From an uncultured Pseudomonadota bacterium (GTDB lineage: Bacteria > Myxococcota_A > Polyangia > Nannocystales > Nannocystaceae), in the NCBI GenBank assembly GCA_913061055.1, contig CAJXVA010000034.1, positions 1 through 35,741 on the forward strand: a stretch of 35,741 bases of DNA, in the 5' to 3' direction. Under the pieces are notes generated by a model. It did not search any database, was not told the origin of the DNA, and saw nothing but the letters and a program-made list of their open reading frames with translations. The position numbers were made by a program, and so were the translations under genes. Positions 7,954-16,973 of the stretch are shown here, one piece after another (position 1 is the stretch's first letter; each line of letters opens with the position of its first letter).

Positions 7954-9657
7954 GTGCAGCTCCCCGCGCTCGTCGGATCCTTTCCCGATGCCCCCACCCT
8001 GGCCCGCGCCGTCCTCGCTCAGGACGCGACGCCGCTGGGCGAGGTCGCGTCGTTCCTCGGGGCGCCGGCGGTCGAGCTCGAGGCCAACGCCGTGTCGGCA
8101 CGCATCGCGGTCGCCGCGGCCAACGAGGGCCGCTGCTTCGTGCACCACGAGCACCGCCTCTCCCCGCTGCTTCCCGAAGGCGCCAGGCCGGAGATCGACG
8201 TGGGCATGGACGACGACGCCTTCGTCCCCGAGGACTGGCGCGACGGCGTCTTGCACGTGCCTAAATACTTCTCGGCGTTTCTCGAGGGAGCGCTGCCCGT
8301 GTTCCACCCCAGTCACCGGGCCAAGTGGCGCCCCCACGAGCTGTTGCATCGATTGGCCCGCTTCGCGTGGCGGCCCGAGCTCACCCGATTCGAGGCCTAC
8401 CTCTCGGCCCGGCTCTCGGAGCTGCTCCCGGTCGTGCACTGGTATGGCTTCGACGAGATCGGTCGACATGCCTGCCCCGACCACGTCGGCAGGCGTCCCG
8501 ATCGCAACCACTGCGAACGCTGCGAGCGCTCGCTCGTGCCGGCGTGGCAGGTCGATGCCTCCCCCGCGCACGCCGAGGCCGCCGCCGCCCACGGCTTGGA
8601 GCACCTGGCAACCGAGCTCGATGCGTGCGAGCGGGAGCTCTCCTCGGGTCGTATCGTCTCCACACCCCGCCCTGGCCTCGATGCCAGCAGCGACGCCATC
8701 GGCTACCTGCGCGCCCATTGGAACCGGCTGACGGCTTGGAGTTTTGGTGCCTGGGTCGAGCGCTTCGCCGACGTTGGCGTCGATCGGTTCGAGAGCTGCG
8801 CCGACCATCTCGAGCATGTCCGCGGGCTCGCGTCCGCGCTGCTGACTCAGCCCTACGACCTCGCCCCCCTCGCCGAACGCATCGCAGCCCGGGAGCGACG
8901 CACCGCCTCCGATCTGGCCTATCGCGTGCTCCTGCACATCGAGGCCCTCGACAGCGACGAGGCCGAAGATGCCCTGATGCCCTGCATCGACGCACTCGCG
9001 GGCGGACACCCCGTGGACGACACGCTGCGGGAACTCCCCAAACGGCTACGCGCCCTCGACCCGGGTGTTGCCGATCGAACGGTCGCTGGTGGTTGGGGCT
9101 GGCTCCCCACCACCGAAGGTGCGCGGACCTCTTTGGCTGCCGGCCTGAGGACCGCGCTCCCTCGTGCGCTCGAGGGAGCGGATGTCGGCGAACTTGCGCG
9201 GGGCTTTGCCGAAGCCGATCAGCCGCCGCAACCGCGCTCGCTCGCGCTGCGATTCGCCGACCACCTGGAGCGGGAGGCTTCCCCGCGCTGTGAAGCTGCG
9301 TCCTTTGAAGCGTGGCTCCGCCAGGCCCCCGGTGCCGACCTCGAGGCCGAGCGGTTTGGCGCGCTCCCGGAGCACCCCGACGCGCCTGGGCGCATCCGGG
9401 TGAACACCACGTTGCGGCGCGATGCGATCTCTCGGGACACACTTGACGCGGTCCTCGGCGAAGACGCCGAGGGGAGCGTCACCGGCGTTGCGGCCGTGGT
9501 CGCCATCCGCTGGGCCGGGGAACCCCGGGTGCTGGAGGAGACCGCGGAGGTCCAGACCGCGCTCGAATCCGCGAAAAACGGCGTCCTGTCCTCGAACGAG
9601 GCCACGCAGGACCTGTTGGAGCAGGGCTTCATCGTCTGGTTTCCGCCCGTACGCTGA
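7954..9657 (+). CDS. unrecognised 567-aa protein with HExxH motif and Cys/His cluster
   Basis: I do not recognise the family. The start is GTG 7954 and no signal peptide or membrane segment is visible. Two possible metal sites lie close together: HELLH at residues 128-132 in the context KWRPHELLHRLARFAW, and a cluster Cys174-His177-His186-Cys187-Cys190 in HACPDHVGRRPDRNHCERC, which looks like a zinc knuckle. The middle is helical and Arg/Glu/Ala-rich (DLAYRVLLHIEALDSDEAED). The C-terminus is a compact alpha/beta segment (EGSVTGVAAVVAIRWAG) ending FIVWFPPVR. HExxH can occur by chance, so metalloprotease activity is only a suggestion. The gene is divergent from an alpha/beta hydrolase and upstream of a lipoprotein. 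Confidence 0.8.
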   Translation: MQLPALVGSFPDAPTLARAVLAQDATPLGEVASFLGAPAVELEANAVSARIAVAAANEGRCFVHHEHRLSPLLPEGARPEIDVGMDDDAFVPEDWRDGVLHVPKYFSAFLEGALPVFHPSHRAKWRPHELLHRLARFAWRPELTRFEAYLSARLSELLPVVHWYGFDEIGRHACPDHVGRRPDRNHCERCERSLVPAWQVDASPAHAEAAAAHGLEHLATELDACERELSSGRIVSTPRPGLDASSDAIGYLRAHWNRLTAWSFGAWVERFADVGVDRFESCADHLEHVRGLASALLTQPYDLAPLAERIAARERRTASDLAYRVLLHIEALDSDEAEDALMPCIDALAGGHPVDDTLRELPKRLRALDPGVADRTVAGGWGWLPTTEGARTSLAAGLRTALPRALEGADVGELARGFAEADQPPQPRSLALRFADHLEREASPRCEAASFEAWLRQAPGADLEAERFGALPEHPDAPGRIRVNTTLRRDAISRDTLDAVLGEDAEGSVTGVAAVVAIRWAGEPRVLEETAEVQTALESAKNGVLSSNEATQDLLEQGFIVWFPPVR

Positions 9658-9708
9658 GAATCGTCGACGGCGTTCACGAATCAGGCGGGCATCCGGGCAC
9701 CCACCGGC

Positions 9709-10686
9709 ATGAAGCCTACCTTGCCCTTGATTCTGACTGCCCTCCTCGCGCCTGGCTGCCTCATCACCCCCGCCTCCAACGATGACGACGGGATCGACGA
9801 GGCCGACAGCGCCGAGGATTCCGAAGGGGCCGAGGGGGACGACGAGACCCCACAGGAACAGCTTCGCGAGTGTCGCGAGGACCACGACGTCGACGATGCA
9901 ACGCAGATCGTCTCCGACTTCGACCTCAGCATTCACGAGATGATCGCGTGCGGCGGCCTGTCGGTCACGCTGTGCTCCTCGATCGTCTCGGGCATCGTCG
10001 ATGCGATCGTCGACAACCGATCCGACGCGACGCCAGACGGGTGGCGTTTCGAAGGCGACGGTCTGTACACCTCGGACGCGGCCGGTGCCGAGATGACGAC
10101 GCGTTTCTATCTGGCCAGCGACTACAGCTTCGGCCGCGCTGGCGACCCGGTGCAAGAGAACCTGTTCGAGGTCACGACGTACCTCAGCGGAGCCCGCGTC
10201 TCGGTCGACTTCGATCCCAGCGACCCGCTCTCCACCGAGGCCCAGCTCCACTTCGACGCCCCGGGCCCGTACGTCGAGCTGCTCGGATTCGGAGCGGACC
10301 CCCAGAGTCCGATTTCTTTGTCCCTGAACGCGTGGGACCAGGCGCAAGACCAGCTGGGAACGCTCCTGTTCGAATCCGAGATCACGGTCAGCGACCCGCA
10401 GGACCAGACGACGGTGCGGTACGACGTGCAAACCACCCGGATGTCCGCCGCGGCGCTGCTCGGCGCGGCCCCGATGGAGTTCGAGCTTCTCGGCGCAGAT
10501 GCATCCCGGGCGGACCTCGGTCAGGAACTCGTGGTCGACGACTGGGGCGTCGAGTTCGTCAGCGGCAACGTCGGAGCGCTGGAGGGCGTCGTCGACTTTC
10601 ACGTGGAGGGCGGACCGCTGTCGTATCTCGGCGCGCTCATCTACGAGAACTCGACCTACGCCGAGATCGACCTGAGCTGCCAGTAG
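9709..10686 (+). CDS. hypothetical lipoprotein
   Basis: 325 residues with a lipoprotein signal ending LLAPGC (Cys17), followed by an acidic linker (SNDDDGIDEADSAEDSEGAE) that would hold the domain off the membrane. The rest is a beta-rich domain with alternating hydrophobic patterns (TRFYLASDYSFG, ARVSVDFDPSD, LEGVVDFHVEG) and a few cysteines (Cys83, Cys94 region and the penultimate residue). I cannot place it in a family. Start ATG 9709 is the only one giving the signal peptide. It follows the 567-residue gene by 51 bases in the same direction and ends convergent with a membrane-protein gene 20 bases away. Confidence 0.82.
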   Translation: MKPTLPLILTALLAPGCLITPASNDDDGIDEADSAEDSEGAEGDDETPQEQLRECREDHDVDDATQIVSDFDLSIHEMIACGGLSVTLCSSIVSGIVDAIVDNRSDATPDGWRFEGDGLYTSDAAGAEMTTRFYLASDYSFGRAGDPVQENLFEVTTYLSGARVSVDFDPSDPLSTEAQLHFDAPGPYVELLGFGADPQSPISLSLNAWDQAQDQLGTLLFESEITVSDPQDQTTVRYDVQTTRMSAAALLGAAPMEFELLGADASRADLGQELVVDDWGVEFVSGNVGALEGVVDFHVEGGPLSYLGALIYENSTYAEIDLSCQ

Positions 10687-10705
10687 CAGCCGGCAGACGA
10701 AGGCC

Positions 10706-11449
10706 TCACGTCGCCGGGCTGCGGCGCAGGAACCGAACAACGGGGCCCGCGAACGGGAGCACACTCGCGCATGCGAGCACCGCCGCGCTCACGCCGAGGA
10801 ACCTCAACAGCAACACGCCGTGGGGCATCACGTCGGCGGCGAGCAAGGGATGCATGAGCGAGATCGGGACCACTGCCGGAGCCACGAACGCCCCGGTGCA
10901 CAACATGGGCACCGCGGGCAAGGCGGCGAGCAGTCCCCACGTCCGGCCGCGAGACAAGCCGACGGCCATGGCGAACAAGAGCGCGGCACCGCCCACGAGC
11001 ATCACCCGGGTTTGGGGATCTGCGAGCGGCGCGAAGCCGTACATCAACGCCCCCGGAAGTGCGGCCCCGGCCAGCAAGAGCGACCAGCGGTGCCGAGGCT
11101 GCAGCTCGCACGGTGCGATGGCCAACAAGGCCGCGACCGCCGCGTGACCGCCCACGATCCCCAGCAAGAGCGGCTGAAAGCCCAAGCCAGCGAACATGGA
11201 CTGCACCCAGGCGAGCAGTCCCCACAGCACCACGCCAAGTCCCAAACTTCGGGCCCACGGTGTCCGGCGCCACAGGCCCGCGCCAACGACGGTGTACAGC
11301 GCGCTCGCGGCGGTCCAGGCGGCCAGCCAGTCCGCGCCGGCGGCGATGGTGGCGTACGCGTTCATCGCCGCGATGCAGGAGAGCCCCAGCACCAAAACGG
11401 CTGCAACGCGGGGGATCACGGACGACGAGGGAACGGACGCGCGGGCCAT
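10706..11449 (-). CDS. hypothetical multi-pass membrane protein
   Basis: 247 residues dominated by hydrophobic segments, about seven predicted helices: VAAVLVLGLSCIAAM, WTAASALYTVVGAGL, LGLGVVLWGLLAWV, LLLGIVGGHAAVAALLAIA, WSLLLAGAALPGALMYG, VMLVGGAALLFAMAVGL, then LLAALPAVPMLCTGAF and a last helix VSAAVLACASVLPFAG, ending in the basic tail RFLRRSPAT. No catalytic motif or transporter signature is recognised. It lies 37 bases downstream of the FHA sigma-54 activator gene on the same strand and may share its transcript. Start ATG 11449. Confidence 0.78.
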   Translation of the reverse strand: MARASVPSSSVIPRVAAVLVLGLSCIAAMNAYATIAAGADWLAAWTAASALYTVVGAGLWRRTPWARSLGLGVVLWGLLAWVQSMFAGLGFQPLLLGIVGGHAAVAALLAIAPCELQPRHRWSLLLAGAALPGALMYGFAPLADPQTRVMLVGGAALLFAMAVGLSRGRTWGLLAALPAVPMLCTGAFVAPAVVPISLMHPLLAADVMPHGVLLLRFLGVSAAVLACASVLPFAGPVVRFLRRSPAT

Positions 11450-11486
11450 GGGGAGGCGAATACGCGCGAGAGAGCCAAACGATTCA

Positions 11487-12737
11487 TCACTTCTTCCGTG
11501 GGCGCGGCAACCGGTAGAGATCCAGGCGGTGAATCAGTGTCCGGCGTGACATCCCCAGCATCTGGGCCGCTTTCGTCTGGTTGCCCGCGGCGCGATCCAG
11601 CGCCTCGATGATACGGGTGCGCTCATCGGATTCGGCGCTCGCCATCGCCCGACTCGCGGTGGGATTGGACGCGAGGCCCTCCACGTCGATGACGTCGCCG
11701 TCCATGACCGCTGCCGCCCGCTCCACAGCGTTGCGCAGTTCCCGGATGTTGCCCGGCCACGGCTGAGCCTCCAGCCAGCGAACCGCATCGGCGCTCAGTG
11801 CCGCGGCCAAGGATTCCCCGCCCACCTCGCGCAAGAACCCCCGCGCGAGCGTCTCGATCTCGCCACGCCGGGACCGAAGCGGCGGGATTTGAAGTGTCAC
11901 CGCGTTGAGCCGAAACAACAGGTCTCCGCGAAACCTGCCCTGCGAGACTTCGTCGTCCAACACCCTGTGGGTTGCCGCGACAAACCGGACATCTACCTCT
12001 CGCTCACGAACGTCCCCGACCCGTCGCACGGCACGCTCCTCGATCACCCGCAGCAGCTTGGCTTGAATCGAAAGCGGGAGGTCCCCGATCTCGTCGAGAA
12101 ACACCGTGCCGCCCTCCGCCATCTCGATGAGTCCGGGCTTGGCACGCGTCGCCCCGGTAAACGCCCCCGCCTCGTGGCCAAACAACTCGCTCTCCACGAC
12201 GTCGGCCGCGAGCGCGGCGCAGTCGACCACGACAAAGGGCGCGCTCGCGCGTGGGGACGCCGCGTGAATCTCTCGCGCCAACATGCCCTTGCCAACGCCG
12301 GTCTCCCCCAACACCAAGATGTTGATCCGGTGTTGGGCGGCCTTGAGGGCCTTGCCCCGCAACCGGGTCATCGCATCGGACGCAGGTCGCGGCTCGGCGG
12401 AGGTCGGCCACTGCACCGCCAAGACCACCGAGCCGAGTTCGATGACCTCACCATCGTGGACCTCCACCGTCCCGTGCGGCTCGACCCGTTGCCCGCCGAC
12501 CCAGGACCCGTTGCTGCTCCCGAGATCCACAAAGTGAAGCCCGCGACCGCACTCCAGCCTGCCGTGGAGACGCGAGAGGGACTCGTCGTCGATCGTCACG
12601 TCGGCGGACCGCGAGCGCCCGATCGTCAGCGCCCCCGAATCTGGCAAGTCGATCGTGGAGTTGGACGGGCCCCCAACGACCGTAAGACGCGCGACTCGGC
12701 GGTGTTCCTGCCGTTGCGTGAGGCTCTCGTCGGACAC
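11487..12737 (-). CDS. FHA-domain sigma-54-dependent transcriptional activator
   Basis: 416 residues from GTG 12737. An FHA phosphothreonine-binding domain comes first (residues about 17-108): LTIGRSRSADVTID, SRLHGRLE, DLGSSNGSWVGGQRV. Next is an AAA+ sigma-54 interaction domain: Walker A GETGVGK 144-150, ELFGHEAGAFTGA with the GAFTGA sigma-54 contact at 191-196, Walker B TVFLDEIGDL 211-220, and FRGDLLFRLNAV. The end is a Fis-type helix-turn-helix (NQTKAAQMLGMSRRTLIHRL). This is the myxobacterial class of enhancer-binding protein activated through FHA recognition of a phosphorylated partner. An in-frame ATG at 12845 would add 36 residues but would overlap the divergent kinase gene by 44 bases, so 12737 is preferred; neither has a good ribosome site. 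The divergent Ser/Thr kinase is the obvious candidate partner. Confidence 0.9.
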   Translation of the reverse strand: MSDESLTQRQEHRRVARLTVVGGPSNSTIDLPDSGALTIGRSRSADVTIDDESLSRLHGRLECGRGLHFVDLGSSNGSWVGGQRVEPHGTVEVHDGEVIELGSVVLAVQWPTSAEPRPASDAMTRLRGKALKAAQHRINILVLGETGVGKGMLAREIHAASPRASAPFVVVDCAALAADVVESELFGHEAGAFTGATRAKPGLIEMAEGGTVFLDEIGDLPLSIQAKLLRVIEERAVRRVGDVREREVDVRFVAATHRVLDDEVSQGRFRGDLLFRLNAVTLQIPPLRSRRGEIETLARGFLREVGGESLAAALSADAVRWLEAQPWPGNIRELRNAVERAAAVMDGDVIDVEGLASNPTASRAMASAESDERTRIIEALDRAAGNQTKAAQMLGMSRRTLIHRLDLYRLPRPRKK

Positions 12738-12801
12738 GGGAGTGGGCAGGATATCAGCCTTGGCTCGCCGCCTTTGCCCGCCAGCGACCTGGACTGGCAG
12801 G
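12738..12801. promoter_or_regulatory. divergent intergenic region between activator and kinase
   Basis: These 64 bases separate the preferred starts of the FHA sigma-54 activator (minus strand) and the Ser/Thr kinase (plus strand). If the alternative activator start at 12845 is used, the two coding regions overlap and no spacer exists. I see no -24/-12 (TGGCAC...TTGC) element and no clear inverted repeat. Any promoters must lie here or inside the coding ends; this is inference from layout only. Confidence 0.4.
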
Positions 12802-15327
12802 ATGGGGGCGGTGACCGAGGCGGACTCGAGCGGGACGGCGGCCACGGTTCGCGGAAACGGTGGGCCGGTGGAGACGCTCCCGGCCCCTCATCGCCGGGTC
12901 GGGCGCTATCTCGTGCTCGAACGCGTCGGCGCCGGGGCGATGGGGCACGTCCTGCGCGCCTACGACCCCAAGCTGCGCCGCGAGGTCGCCGTGAAGATGG
13001 TGCGTCTCCCCGACCCGGCGCGTCAGCGCGATGCCGTGCTGAAGGAAGCGCAGGCGATGGCGAAGATCTCGCATCCGAACATCGTCGCGGTGTTCGACGC
13101 CGACGTCGTCGACGAGCAACCGTTCCTCGTCATGGAGTACGTCGAGGGAGGCACGCTCGGCGAGTGGCTCGAAGCGGACTCTCCAAGCGAATCGCAGATC
13201 CTGGGCGCCTTCCGCCAGGCGGGACTGGGGCTCCAAGCCGCTCATGCCGCGGGGTTGGTGCACCGTGACTTCAAGCCAGCGAACGTCCTGCGTCGGGCAA
13301 GTGGCCGCATCCAGGTTACGGACTTCGGCATCGCGGTCGAAGGACCCGTGTCGGGAGTCTCCGACGGAACGCCCGCGTACATGGCTCCGGAGCAGCACGA
13401 TGGGGGTCTCGCGGATGCTCGCAGTGATCAGTACGCATTTTGCGTCGCGCTGTGGGAGGCGCTCGCAGGACCGCGTCCGTTTGCGGGGGCAGACCTCTCG
13501 GAGGCTAAGCGCACCCTGACGCTCAACGAGCCGCCCGATGCCCGGCCGCTGTCTCGGGCGGTGCGGGCGGTGTTGCTTCGCGGTCTCGCCCCGGATCCCA
13601 GCGACCGCTTTCCGTCGATGGTCGCGCTGGGCTCCGCGCTGCAAGCCACGAGAGGCGGACGCCGCACCGTGATGCTGGGCCTCGGTGTCGCAGGGCTTGT
13701 CATCGCAGGCGGGCTCGGCTGGACGTGGACCCAAGCGCGTGAGGTCCGTGCCGCCTGCGAGGAGCAAGGCGGCGCCCTCGGGTCGATGTGGAACGACGAG
13801 GCGCGCGAGCGACTCCGGGCGGGCTTCGTCGCGACCGGAGCCCACAACGGGGCCACGCTGCACGCCCGTACCATCCCCTGGCTCGACGCGTTCGCAGAGC
13901 AATGGCGAGACGAGCGGACCCGACACTGCCTCGCACGGGCCGAGTCCCCACAACCGACCGACCCCGCTGCCCAGGCCTGCTTCGACGAGTTGCGGGTGCG
14001 CTTCGAAGCGACGGTGGAGGCCCTGAGTGCTCCCGAAGCGCGCCTGGCTCAACGAGCGATCAAGATCGCCGCGGGCATCGGCCAGCCACAGGAATGCAAC
14101 GACCCCGCGAACCTTCGCGCTCGTGCACCGCTGCCGTCCGACCCCGACCTCCGAGAGGCGGTCGAGACCCTGCAAGCGGACCGGGCTCGCCTCTCGGCAG
14201 CGGTCTCGGCCGGCCGAGCGGCAGACGGAGTCCTCCGGGCACAAGAGATCGTCGACAAGGCCGAGCGGATCGGCTGGGCCCCGCAGGTCATCGACGCCCT
14301 GGTCGTCCTCGCCGAACGACAGGAGGCGGCAGGCGACTACAAAGCCGCGCGTGCGACCGCGATCGATGCGTTTCAGCGGGCCCTGGCCGAGGGCTACGAC
14401 CTGGCGGCGCTCTCCGCCAGCACCCGACTGGTCTACGTCGTGGGGTACGGACTCTCCGACCACGAAGAGGGGCTGCTCTGGGCCGATACCGGACAGGCTA
14501 TGGCGCGCCGCCTCGGCTTCGAGGACGATCATCCGCGGACCAGCGCGCTGGTCAGCAACACCGCGGTCCTGCACTGGGCCCGTGGAGACTTCGAAGCGGC
14601 CAAGTCCGCCAACGAACGCTCTCTCGCGCTCAAGCGGAAGATGTTCGGGCCCAAGCACCCCTCCCTGGCTGGATCGCTGGAGAACTACGGCATCACGCTC
14701 GCGTCCATGGGCGACACCGACGGCGCCCAGACAGCGTTTGAGTCCGCGCTCGAGCTCGCGATCGCAGCGCTCGGCGAGGACCACCCCAACGTCGCGTCGG
14801 TCTTGATCAAGCTCGGGTCTCTGGCGGGAAACCGTGGTGCGACCGAAGACGCACGCGCCTACTTCGAACGCGCGCTCCCCTTGATCGAGCAGGCCTACGG
14901 GGCACAGCACTCCGACGTGGCCTTGGTGCTTGTCAATCTCGCCAACGTCGCTCAGGTCGAGGACAAACACGCCGAGGCGCTGACGCACGTCGCCGGGGCC
15001 GAGGCCATCGTGGGTACGCCCGACCCGCCTCACCCCTACCAGTCCTCGATCGCCATGGTCCGTGCCGAGTCCGAGCTCGCGTTGGGCAGGCTCGACGCCG
15101 CGACGCGGGCGATGGAGACCGCCCACCGGCTCCGCGACGTCCTGCCTCCAGAACACCCCGAGCGACGCGAAGCCGATCTTCTCTCGGCCAACGTTCGCTT
15201 CGCCGTCGCCGCCCGCGATGGGGATGCACAGGACGCCGAGGAGATCCTCGGGACGCTGGACGACCAAGAAGACGCTCGGGAGCTCCGGACCCAGATCCAG
15301 GCCTGGCTGGCCGAAAACGAGAACTGA
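12802..15327 (+). CDS. membrane serine/threonine protein kinase with TPR sensor region
   Basis: 841 residues. The N-terminal Hanks-type kinase domain (residues about 35-285) is complete: glycine loop GAGAMGHV 43-50, VAVKMV with Lys65, Glu82 in helix C, catalytic loop HRDFKPAN 154-161 (Asp156), DFG at 174-176, GTPAYMAPEQ 189-198 and SDQYAFCVALWE. A single membrane helix follows at about 290-310 (VMLGLGVAGLVIAGGLGWTW). The remaining 530 residues are extracytoplasmic, helical and contain tetratricopeptide repeats, for example HPSLAGSLENYGITLASMGD and its neighbour ending AALGEDHPNVASVLIKLGSL. HRDFKPxN kinases with TPR tails are typical of myxobacteria. Start ATG 12802; GTG 12811 is also possible. 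Divergent from the FHA activator, which could read its phosphorylation. Confidence 0.93.
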   Translation: MGAVTEADSSGTAATVRGNGGPVETLPAPHRRVGRYLVLERVGAGAMGHVLRAYDPKLRREVAVKMVRLPDPARQRDAVLKEAQAMAKISHPNIVAVFDADVVDEQPFLVMEYVEGGTLGEWLEADSPSESQILGAFRQAGLGLQAAHAAGLVHRDFKPANVLRRASGRIQVTDFGIAVEGPVSGVSDGTPAYMAPEQHDGGLADARSDQYAFCVALWEALAGPRPFAGADLSEAKRTLTLNEPPDARPLSRAVRAVLLRGLAPDPSDRFPSMVALGSALQATRGGRRTVMLGLGVAGLVIAGGLGWTWTQAREVRAACEEQGGALGSMWNDEARERLRAGFVATGAHNGATLHARTIPWLDAFAEQWRDERTRHCLARAESPQPTDPAAQACFDELRVRFEATVEALSAPEARLAQRAIKIAAGIGQPQECNDPANLRARAPLPSDPDLREAVETLQADRARLSAAVSAGRAADGVLRAQEIVDKAERIGWAPQVIDALVVLAERQEAAGDYKAARATAIDAFQRALAEGYDLAALSASTRLVYVVGYGLSDHEEGLLWADTGQAMARRLGFEDDHPRTSALVSNTAVLHWARGDFEAAKSANERSLALKRKMFGPKHPSLAGSLENYGITLASMGDTDGAQTAFESALELAIAALGEDHPNVASVLIKLGSLAGNRGATEDARAYFERALPLIEQAYGAQHSDVALVLVNLANVAQVEDKHAEALTHVAGAEAIVGTPDPPHPYQSSIAMVRAESELALGRLDAATRAMETAHRLRDVLPPEHPERREADLLSANVRFAVAARDGDAQDAEEILGTLDDQEDARELRTQIQAWLAENEN

Positions 15328-15362
15328 CCCGTTCGTGGCGGCACCGGAGCTCGACTCAGGGC

Positions 15363-16943
15363 ATGATGCCCGTCATGAATCGCCTGGGCCGTCGTGGGTT
15401 TGTGAAGGGATCGCTCGGTGCAGCTGGAGCCGCGGCGCTGTTCTCCAGCCTGTTCTCCCGGCGCGTGTCGGCGAGTGAATACGGCGAGCTGGTTCCGGAT
15501 CCCGATGGCATCCTCGATCTTCCGGAGGGCTTTTCGTACACCGTGCTTCAAGAAGCCGGCGTCCCGATGGCCGACGGCTACGTCGTGCCCGGGCGCCCGG
15601 ATGGCATGGCCTGCTTTGCCGGTGCCAATGGCACCTGGCTCCTGATGCGCAACCACGAGGTGAGCGCGGGCGACGACAGCAACGGCGCCTACGCACGGGG
15701 AGAGGCGCCGAAAGAAGCCTACGACCCGGACGGTTTCGGAGGGGTGACGCGTGTCGTCATCAACGCGCAGACCGGCACCGTCCTGTCGACCAACCTCGTG
15801 CTCACCGGAACGGTCCGCAACTGCGCCGGCGGCCCAAGCCCCTGGGGCTGGCTCTCGTGCGAGGAGAACACCGTCGGCGAACACGGCTACGTCTTCGCGT
15901 GTCCGCAAGACGCCGAGTCGGTCGTCCCAGCCGAACCGATCATCGGATTCGGCCGCTACAACCACGAGGCTGCTGCCGTCGACCCCGACACCCTCGTCAC
16001 CTATCTGACGGAGGACCGCGGCGATAGCTGCTTCTACCGGCACGTCCCGGACGACCTCGAGTTTCCCTTCGAAGGCCGCCTGCAAGCGCTTCGCATCCTG
16101 GACACCGACGCTCTCAACACCGCGAGCCTCGGCAAGGTGGGCGAGCTGTTTGAAATCGAGTGGGTCGACATCGAAGACCCCGCCCCAGCCGACGACACGG
16201 TTCGGTATGCCGCACAGGCCGACGGCGCGACCGTGTTCATCCGCGGCGAAGGCCTGTGGTTCTTCGAGGGCGAGATCTACTTCTCGTGCACCAATGGCGG
16301 CCCCGCCGGGTTGGGTCAGATCTTCCGCGTCGTCGACGACGGCGACACCGGCACGCTGGAGCTCGTCGCCGTTTCGGACGGCGCTGCGACGCTCGACTTC
16401 CCGGACAACCTCACCGTGGCCCCGTGGGGGGAACTGTTTATCTGCGAGGACGGCAGCAACGACCAGTTCATCCGCGTTCTCGCCGCGGATGGCACCCTCT
16501 GCGACTTCGCCCGCAACGCCCTGAGCGAGAGCGAGCTGGCGGGGGTCTGCTTCTCCCCCGACGGAGACGCCCTGTTCGTCAACATCCAAGAGGAGGGGCT
16601 CACGTTGATGGTTACCGGGCCGTTCCCGGACGTCTCCGAAGGCGGCGAATCGAGCGGTGGCGAATCGAGCGGTGGCGAATCCGGCGATCCGAGCACCGGA
16701 CCCGGTGAGACCAGCGACAGCGACTCGGCCGGCGGTGCCACCGGCAACCCAGCGGCGGAGTCCTCCGGAGGGCCGGCCGACGACGTCACCGGGAGCGACA
16801 CGGACCCCGACACCACGGGTGAAGCGTCCGGCGACGGTGGCGGCTGCAGCGTGCAGGGGGATCACCGGCTCGGCGCAGCGGCGATCGGGGCCGCGCTGCT
16901 CGCCAAGGCTGTGCGCACCGACGACGGGCAAGACCCGAGCTGA
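15363..16943 (+). CDS. Tat-exported PhoX/DUF839-family protein with MYXO-CTERM-like tail
   Basis: 526 residues. The twin-arginine signal is LGRRGFVKGSLGAAGAAALF, near residues 8-27. The body matches the PhoX-type phosphatase (DUF839) pattern: LPEGFSYTVL, MACF...WLLMRNHE, TPxG-like PSPWGWLSCEENT, FGRYNHEAAAVDP, VTYLTEDRGDSCFYR, FFEGEIYFSC and WGELFICEDGSNDQFIR. PhoX enzymes are Ca/Fe-dependent phosphate-monoester hydrolases in the periplasm; metal-ligand residues were not verified one by one. A Ser/Gly/Asp-rich linker with a GESSG tandem repeat leads to GGGCSVQGD, a hydrophobic stretch LGAAAIGAALLAKAV and a charged end, resembling a MYXO-CTERM sorting tail. Start ATG 15363, with 15366 or 15375 as alternatives. 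Confidence 0.87.
   Translation: MMPVMNRLGRRGFVKGSLGAAGAAALFSSLFSRRVSASEYGELVPDPDGILDLPEGFSYTVLQEAGVPMADGYVVPGRPDGMACFAGANGTWLLMRNHEVSAGDDSNGAYARGEAPKEAYDPDGFGGVTRVVINAQTGTVLSTNLVLTGTVRNCAGGPSPWGWLSCEENTVGEHGYVFACPQDAESVVPAEPIIGFGRYNHEAAAVDPDTLVTYLTEDRGDSCFYRHVPDDLEFPFEGRLQALRILDTDALNTASLGKVGELFEIEWVDIEDPAPADDTVRYAAQADGATVFIRGEGLWFFEGEIYFSCTNGGPAGLGQIFRVVDDGDTGTLELVAVSDGAATLDFPDNLTVAPWGELFICEDGSNDQFIRVLAADGTLCDFARNALSESELAGVCFSPDGDALFVNIQEEGLTLMVTGPFPDVSEGGESSGGESSGGESGDPSTGPGETSDSDSAGGATGNPAAESSGGPADDVTGSDTDPDTTGEASGDGGGCSVQGDHRLGAAAIGAALLAKAVRTDDGQDPS
16644..16681 (+). repeat. 15-bp tandem repeat (GESSG linker), about 2.5 copies
   Basis: The unit GGCGAATCGAGCGGT occurs at 16644-16658 and 16659-16673, with a third partial copy starting at 16674. 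It encodes Gly-Glu-Ser-Ser-Gly in the linker of the PhoX-like protein. The identical bases point to recent slippage duplication, and copy number may vary between strains. Confidence 0.9.
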
Positions 16944-16973
16944 ACTGCGGGCGATTCGTGGGGCCTGCCGCCG

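Noticed and set aside
7906..9009. Long upstream extension of the alpha/beta hydrolase frame on the minus strand
   Set aside because: It is fully antisense to the 567-residue gene, has no family-like pattern, and the hydrolase fold starts normally at 7905. High GC leaves such frames open.
9046..10764. 572-residue open frame on the minus strand opposite the 567-aa protein end and the lipoprotein
   Set aside because: It spans two plus-strand genes with clear starts and a lipoprotein signal; composition is shadow-like.
12754..15267. 837-residue open frame on the minus strand opposite the Ser/Thr kinase
   Set aside because: The plus strand encodes an intact kinase with all motifs; the minus frame shows none and is a GC shadow.
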